From Planctomycetota bacterium (GTDB lineage: Bacteria > Planctomycetota > Phycisphaerae > Sedimentisphaerales > Anaerobacaceae), in NCBI GenBank assembly GCA_020344865.1, contig CP070830.1:1038423-1047439 (forward strand): 9,017 nucleotides of DNA, read 5' to 3'. Of the stretch, positions 6,811 to 9,017 are shown piece by piece. A program made the translations under genes and the position numbers. The stretch's first letter is position 1, and each line of letters opens with the position of its first letter. The notes beneath the pieces are model-generated. The model did not search any database. It had not been told where the DNA came from and saw nothing but the letters and a program-made list of their open reading frames with translations.

Positions 6811-6981
6811 ATGAAACAGAGAAGTCTGGATTTTGAATTCTGGGCTAACTTAGAAGAGTAGTGTAAGTTACAAATAGGCGGAAGGGACGTCCGTCTTAGT
6901 ATCGCAAAAGAGCGAGGGATCCCCAAGTATTTTTATGATTTTTGGGCCGCTGGCGATTATGACCTTGCCAGGTGTTTGTAA
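6811..6981 (+). pseudogene. Small protein-like frame of 57 codons interrupted by one TAG
   Basis: ATG at 6811 opens MKQRSLDFEFWANLEE, ending at TAG 6859-6861. The same frame then runs 39 more codons to TAA 6979-6981 and looks strongly protein-like, including CKLQIGGRDVRLSIAKERG followed by IPKYFYDFWAAGDYDLARCL. The second part has no ATG or GTG and only a terminal TTG, so it cannot be started on its own; it is made only if the TAG is read through, or it was made before a point mutation. The two halves share a [D/Y]F-x-FWA-like aromatic motif (DFEFWANLEE and YDFWAAGDYD). GAAGAGA (6800-6806) is a weak ribosome binding site 4 bases before the ATG, and promoter P1 with its 5' hairpin lies about 70-100 bases upstream, as expected for a real gene. 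No known family is recognised. Alternatives are a sequencing error at 6859-6861, a genuine 16-residue leader peptide, or TAG recoding (for example pyrrolysine, for which no machinery is visible here). Confidence 0.42.
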
Positions 6982-6991
6982 AGGGTATAAT
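6965..6991 (+). promoter_or_regulatory. Proximal promoter candidate for the secretion transporter gene (P2)
   Basis: A perfect TATAAT (6986-6991) follows TTGCCA (6965-6970, 5 of 6) at a short 15-base spacing. The predicted start near 6998 gives a leader of about 54 bases. The -35 lies within the last codons of the small interrupted frame, and the -10 starts 5 bases after its TAA. Confidence 0.5.
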
Positions 6992-7038
6992 ATCTTTCTA
7001 TGTAGTCGTTTGAGGAAGTAGTATTTACAGGTCAATTT

Positions 7039-7044
7039 AAGGAG
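7039..7044 (+). promoter_or_regulatory. Strong ribosome binding site of the secretion transporter
   Basis: AAGGAG lies 7 bases before ATG 7052, the best Shine-Dalgarno in the window. It supports this start, and the signal peptide begins right after it. Confidence 0.8.
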
Positions 7045-7051
7045 TACGATT

Positions 7052-8980
7052 ATGGAAAGTGGCACAAGGATTATAGGGAAGATGTGCTTTGTTTTTGCTT
7101 TGATGGGAGTGTGTTTATTTTGTTTTACCATATCTGCCCCAGCCTTTGGAGAGGAGGAAATCGGCCAAGCGGAGCAGATTGAGGAGATGCGAGAGGAGGC
7201 GGCGAGGGCAAAACGCGAGGCTGCCGAAGCGGCCAAGCGAGAATCGCTTGAGAAAGCGAAAGCCAGGCTTGAAGAGGAGATTTCAAAAATTGATTTACCA
7301 ACAGACACTACGCAGCGTTTTAGCGTGAGGGAGCTGCGTATCAGCGGCAATACTCTGATACCAACTGAGGAGCTGCTTGAGGGGATGCCTTTAATATTCA
7401 ATGCTTCGGACAGACCGTTAGCTGAGGCTGAGAGCGCATACCTGTATGATTTTAGAGTACTGCACGATGTGGTTTTGGACCCCGGCCGGGCGAGGCAGGT
7501 ATCGGCGCGAACGATTCAGGGCCTTACCCAATATATTCGCGATGTTTACCTTGATAAGGACTACGCCGGCATATACGTTTATGTGCCGAAGGAGGCGGTC
7601 AGGGAAGGTGTGGAGCTGCGTGACGAAATTCTGCCTGTGAGGGTCCTTGAGGCTACGATTACCGATGTTTCAGTGACGACCTATGACCCCAATCAGAATG
7701 AAACGGAAAAAGGATACCTTCGCACGTCGGCCGTTATGGACTGGTCTCCTGTAAAGGTCGGAGAGGTGGCAAACCAGAAGGAGCTGGATGATTTTGTTAA
7801 CCTGCTGAACCTAAACCCCGACAGATATGTTTCGGCGGTCGTAACAAGTGGGCGCGAACCGAACACACTTGCCGTAGCGTACGATGTTTACGAAGCGGAC
7901 CCGTGGCACTGGTTCATCCAGGTGGATAACTCCGGCACGAACGAAAGGCAGTGGGACCCGAGAATCGGTGTTATCAACACCAATCTTTTCGGTATAGATG
8001 ACACATTTGTGGCGATTTATCAGGCCCCTTGGGACAACACTATAGGGGATAATTACGCGTTGTACGGCAGCTACGATTTTCCGCTGGCAGGGCCTCGGCT
8101 GCGGCTGAACCTGTACGGGGGGTACAGTGAATTTGACATAAGCCCTACGACAGGTGTGTTCGATTTCCTTGGGCGAGGTGATTTCTACGGCGGCACGCTT
8201 CGCTACAACGTCTTGCAGGCCGATGACTGGTTCTTTGATATTAAGGGTACTCTGGAGCACACAAGAAGCAAGGTTAATCCTTCGATATTTGCAAGCATTT
8301 TGGGAGCTGATGTGAAGTTTTGGCTGTGGGGAGGTGGTATTGACCTGCACCGCTCAGATGATATATCAGATAGTTCTGTCACACTCGACCGGTGGGAGAG
8401 TATGGGTTGCGGGTCTGATGGTCAGGAGTTCAGAGATGCGCGGCCAGACGCCGACCCCGATTTTACGATTTACAGTGCGTCGGCGGCCCACAGCCAGTAT
8501 CTTGACCCCAATAAGGTTCATCGGGTGAGCGGCAGTTTCCAGTACGTAACGAGCGACGAACGGCTCGTACCCGCGAAGATGACCTCTTTCGGAGGGATGT
8601 ATACGGTCAGAGGTTATGATGAGTATGAATTTGTTGCCGACGGCGGCGTATTGGCACGGTTCCAGTACGAGTTTGACCTGGTCAAATATGAGGAGTCGAT
8701 GATGACTGCGGAGGAGAAGCAGATGCAAGAGGAGTCTCCGGAGCCGTTCCTTAGAAAGCTGGCCCCGCTGGTCTTCTTTGACTACGGCAGACCAAAGGTA
8801 AGACACCCTGTGCCGCCGGAGAAGGGACATGAGGAACTGATGTCGGTGGGCGCCGGCACGATTGTCGAACTCGGCGACCATTTCACGGGACTCGTATATT
8901 ACGGATACCCACTTGGACCGACGGACGAAACGAGGACAGGCAAAGGCAGGGTGAATGTAGGTCTTATGTGGCGATGGTAA
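7052..8980 (+). CDS. Two-partner secretion outer-membrane transporter (TpsB/ShlB/FhaC family)
   Basis: Omp85-superfamily pore that exports a large TpsA exoprotein from periplasm to cell surface. The 642 residues divide as follows: signal peptide about 1-33 (hydrophobic MCFVFALMGVCLFCFTI core, cleavage near APAFG); a charged Ala/Glu/Lys/Arg helix, probably coiled coil, about 36-80; a POTRA-like region about 88-282, opening with FSVRELRISGNTLIP; then a 16-strand-type barrel about 283-642 with alternating aromatic strands. The barrel carries the family hallmarks VRGY (519-522, the loop-6 motif), FFDYGR (575-580) and a C-terminal aromatic Trp642 used by the BAM machinery. FhaC and ShlB are about 550-590 residues, so this member is somewhat longer, mainly from the N-terminal helix and an acidic barrel insertion (about 546-566). 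The cargo gene is not seen and may follow beyond the window. A BamA/TamA-like role is less likely given the short POTRA region. Confidence 0.85.
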   Translation: MESGTRIIGKMCFVFALMGVCLFCFTISAPAFGEEEIGQAEQIEEMREEAARAKREAAEAAKRESLEKAKARLEEEISKIDLPTDTTQRFSVRELRISGNTLIPTEELLEGMPLIFNASDRPLAEAESAYLYDFRVLHDVVLDPGRARQVSARTIQGLTQYIRDVYLDKDYAGIYVYVPKEAVREGVELRDEILPVRVLEATITDVSVTTYDPNQNETEKGYLRTSAVMDWSPVKVGEVANQKELDDFVNLLNLNPDRYVSAVVTSGREPNTLAVAYDVYEADPWHWFIQVDNSGTNERQWDPRIGVINTNLFGIDDTFVAIYQAPWDNTIGDNYALYGSYDFPLAGPRLRLNLYGGYSEFDISPTTGVFDFLGRGDFYGGTLRYNVLQADDWFFDIKGTLEHTRSKVNPSIFASILGADVKFWLWGGGIDLHRSDDISDSSVTLDRWESMGCGSDGQEFRDARPDADPDFTIYSASAAHSQYLDPNKVHRVSGSFQYVTSDERLVPAKMTSFGGMYTVRGYDEYEFVADGGVLARFQYEFDLVKYEESMMTAEEKQMQEESPEPFLRKLAPLVFFDYGRPKVRHPVPPEKGHEELMSVGAGTIVELGDHFTGLVYYGYPLGPTDETRTGKGRVNVGLMWRW

Positions 8981-8988
8981 GAATTTTG

Positions 8989-9006
8989 CCCGACGGCGTA
9001 GTCGGG
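8989..9006 (+). other. Hairpin after the transporter stop codon
   Basis: CCCGAC (8989-8994) pairs perfectly with GTCGGG (9001-9006) around loop GGCGTA, starting 8 bases after the stop. No T-run follows within the window, so it is not a clear intrinsic terminator. It could be a processing or stability element between this gene and a downstream partner. Confidence 0.4.
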
Positions 9007-9017
9007 AAGGACATACA

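Noticed and set aside
6902..6971. Series of small hairpins (6902-6915, 6922-6946, 6950-6971) read as a riboswitch-like leader
   Set aside because: Stems are only 4-6 pairs, and the segment is better explained as the second half of the small interrupted coding frame.
6868..7401. 177-codon minus-strand frame over the transporter start and its upstream region
   Set aside because: Ser/Ala-rich shadow of the charged helix region of the transporter; no ribosome binding site or motif, and the + strand gene here is firmly supported.

Overview
This looks like a chromosomal window from a Gram-negative (diderm) bacterium of moderate GC content. The last gene encodes an outer-membrane beta-barrel transporter, which requires an outer membrane. 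A fused ADP-forming acetyl-CoA synthetase, an AcuC-like deacetylase and a two-partner-secretion transporter with a long charged N-terminal helix would suit an anaerobic or fermentative member of the PVC group, for example a Phycisphaerae-like planctomycete. That placement is inference from gene content and style; no rRNA or other decisive marker is present.

Layout, all genes on the + strand. (1) Positions 1-2750 are a tight run of three genes: the C-terminal part of a phosphoglucosamine/phosphomannomutase (5' end outside the window), a cation diffusion facilitator, and a YjdF-type (DUF2238) membrane protein. Gaps are 4 and 19 bases, so they are probably one operon. (2) Positions 2942-6310 carry an AcuC-like histone-deacetylase-family protein starting at TTG, then, after a 159-base gap with its own promoter candidate, a full-length fused ADP-forming acyl/acetyl-CoA synthetase. 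Pairing a protein deacetylase with an acetyl-CoA-forming enzyme recalls the acuABC-acsA neighbourhood of Bacillus. (3) Positions 6311-7051 are a 741-base stretch with no intact gene. Its first half is A/T-tract-rich sequence with inverted repeats and no recognisable coding content. Its second half has a very good sigma70-type promoter with an A6T8 tract upstream, a hairpin at the predicted RNA 5' end, and a 57-codon protein-like reading frame cut by a single in-frame TAG. (4) Positions 7052-8980 encode a TpsB/ShlB-family transporter with signal peptide, POTRA region and C-terminal barrel, preceded by its own TATAAT promoter candidate and a strong ribosome binding site. The cargo (TpsA) gene is not in the window and may lie just downstream.

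Functional themes are cell-envelope precursor synthesis and metal handling (1), acetyl-CoA/acetate energy metabolism with possible acetylation control (2), and secretion of a large surface protein (4). The most unusual item is the interrupted small reading frame at 6811-6981: its second half contains no usable start codon and could only be made by continuing through the TAG, so it is a fresh pseudogene, a recoded small protein, or a sequencing error.
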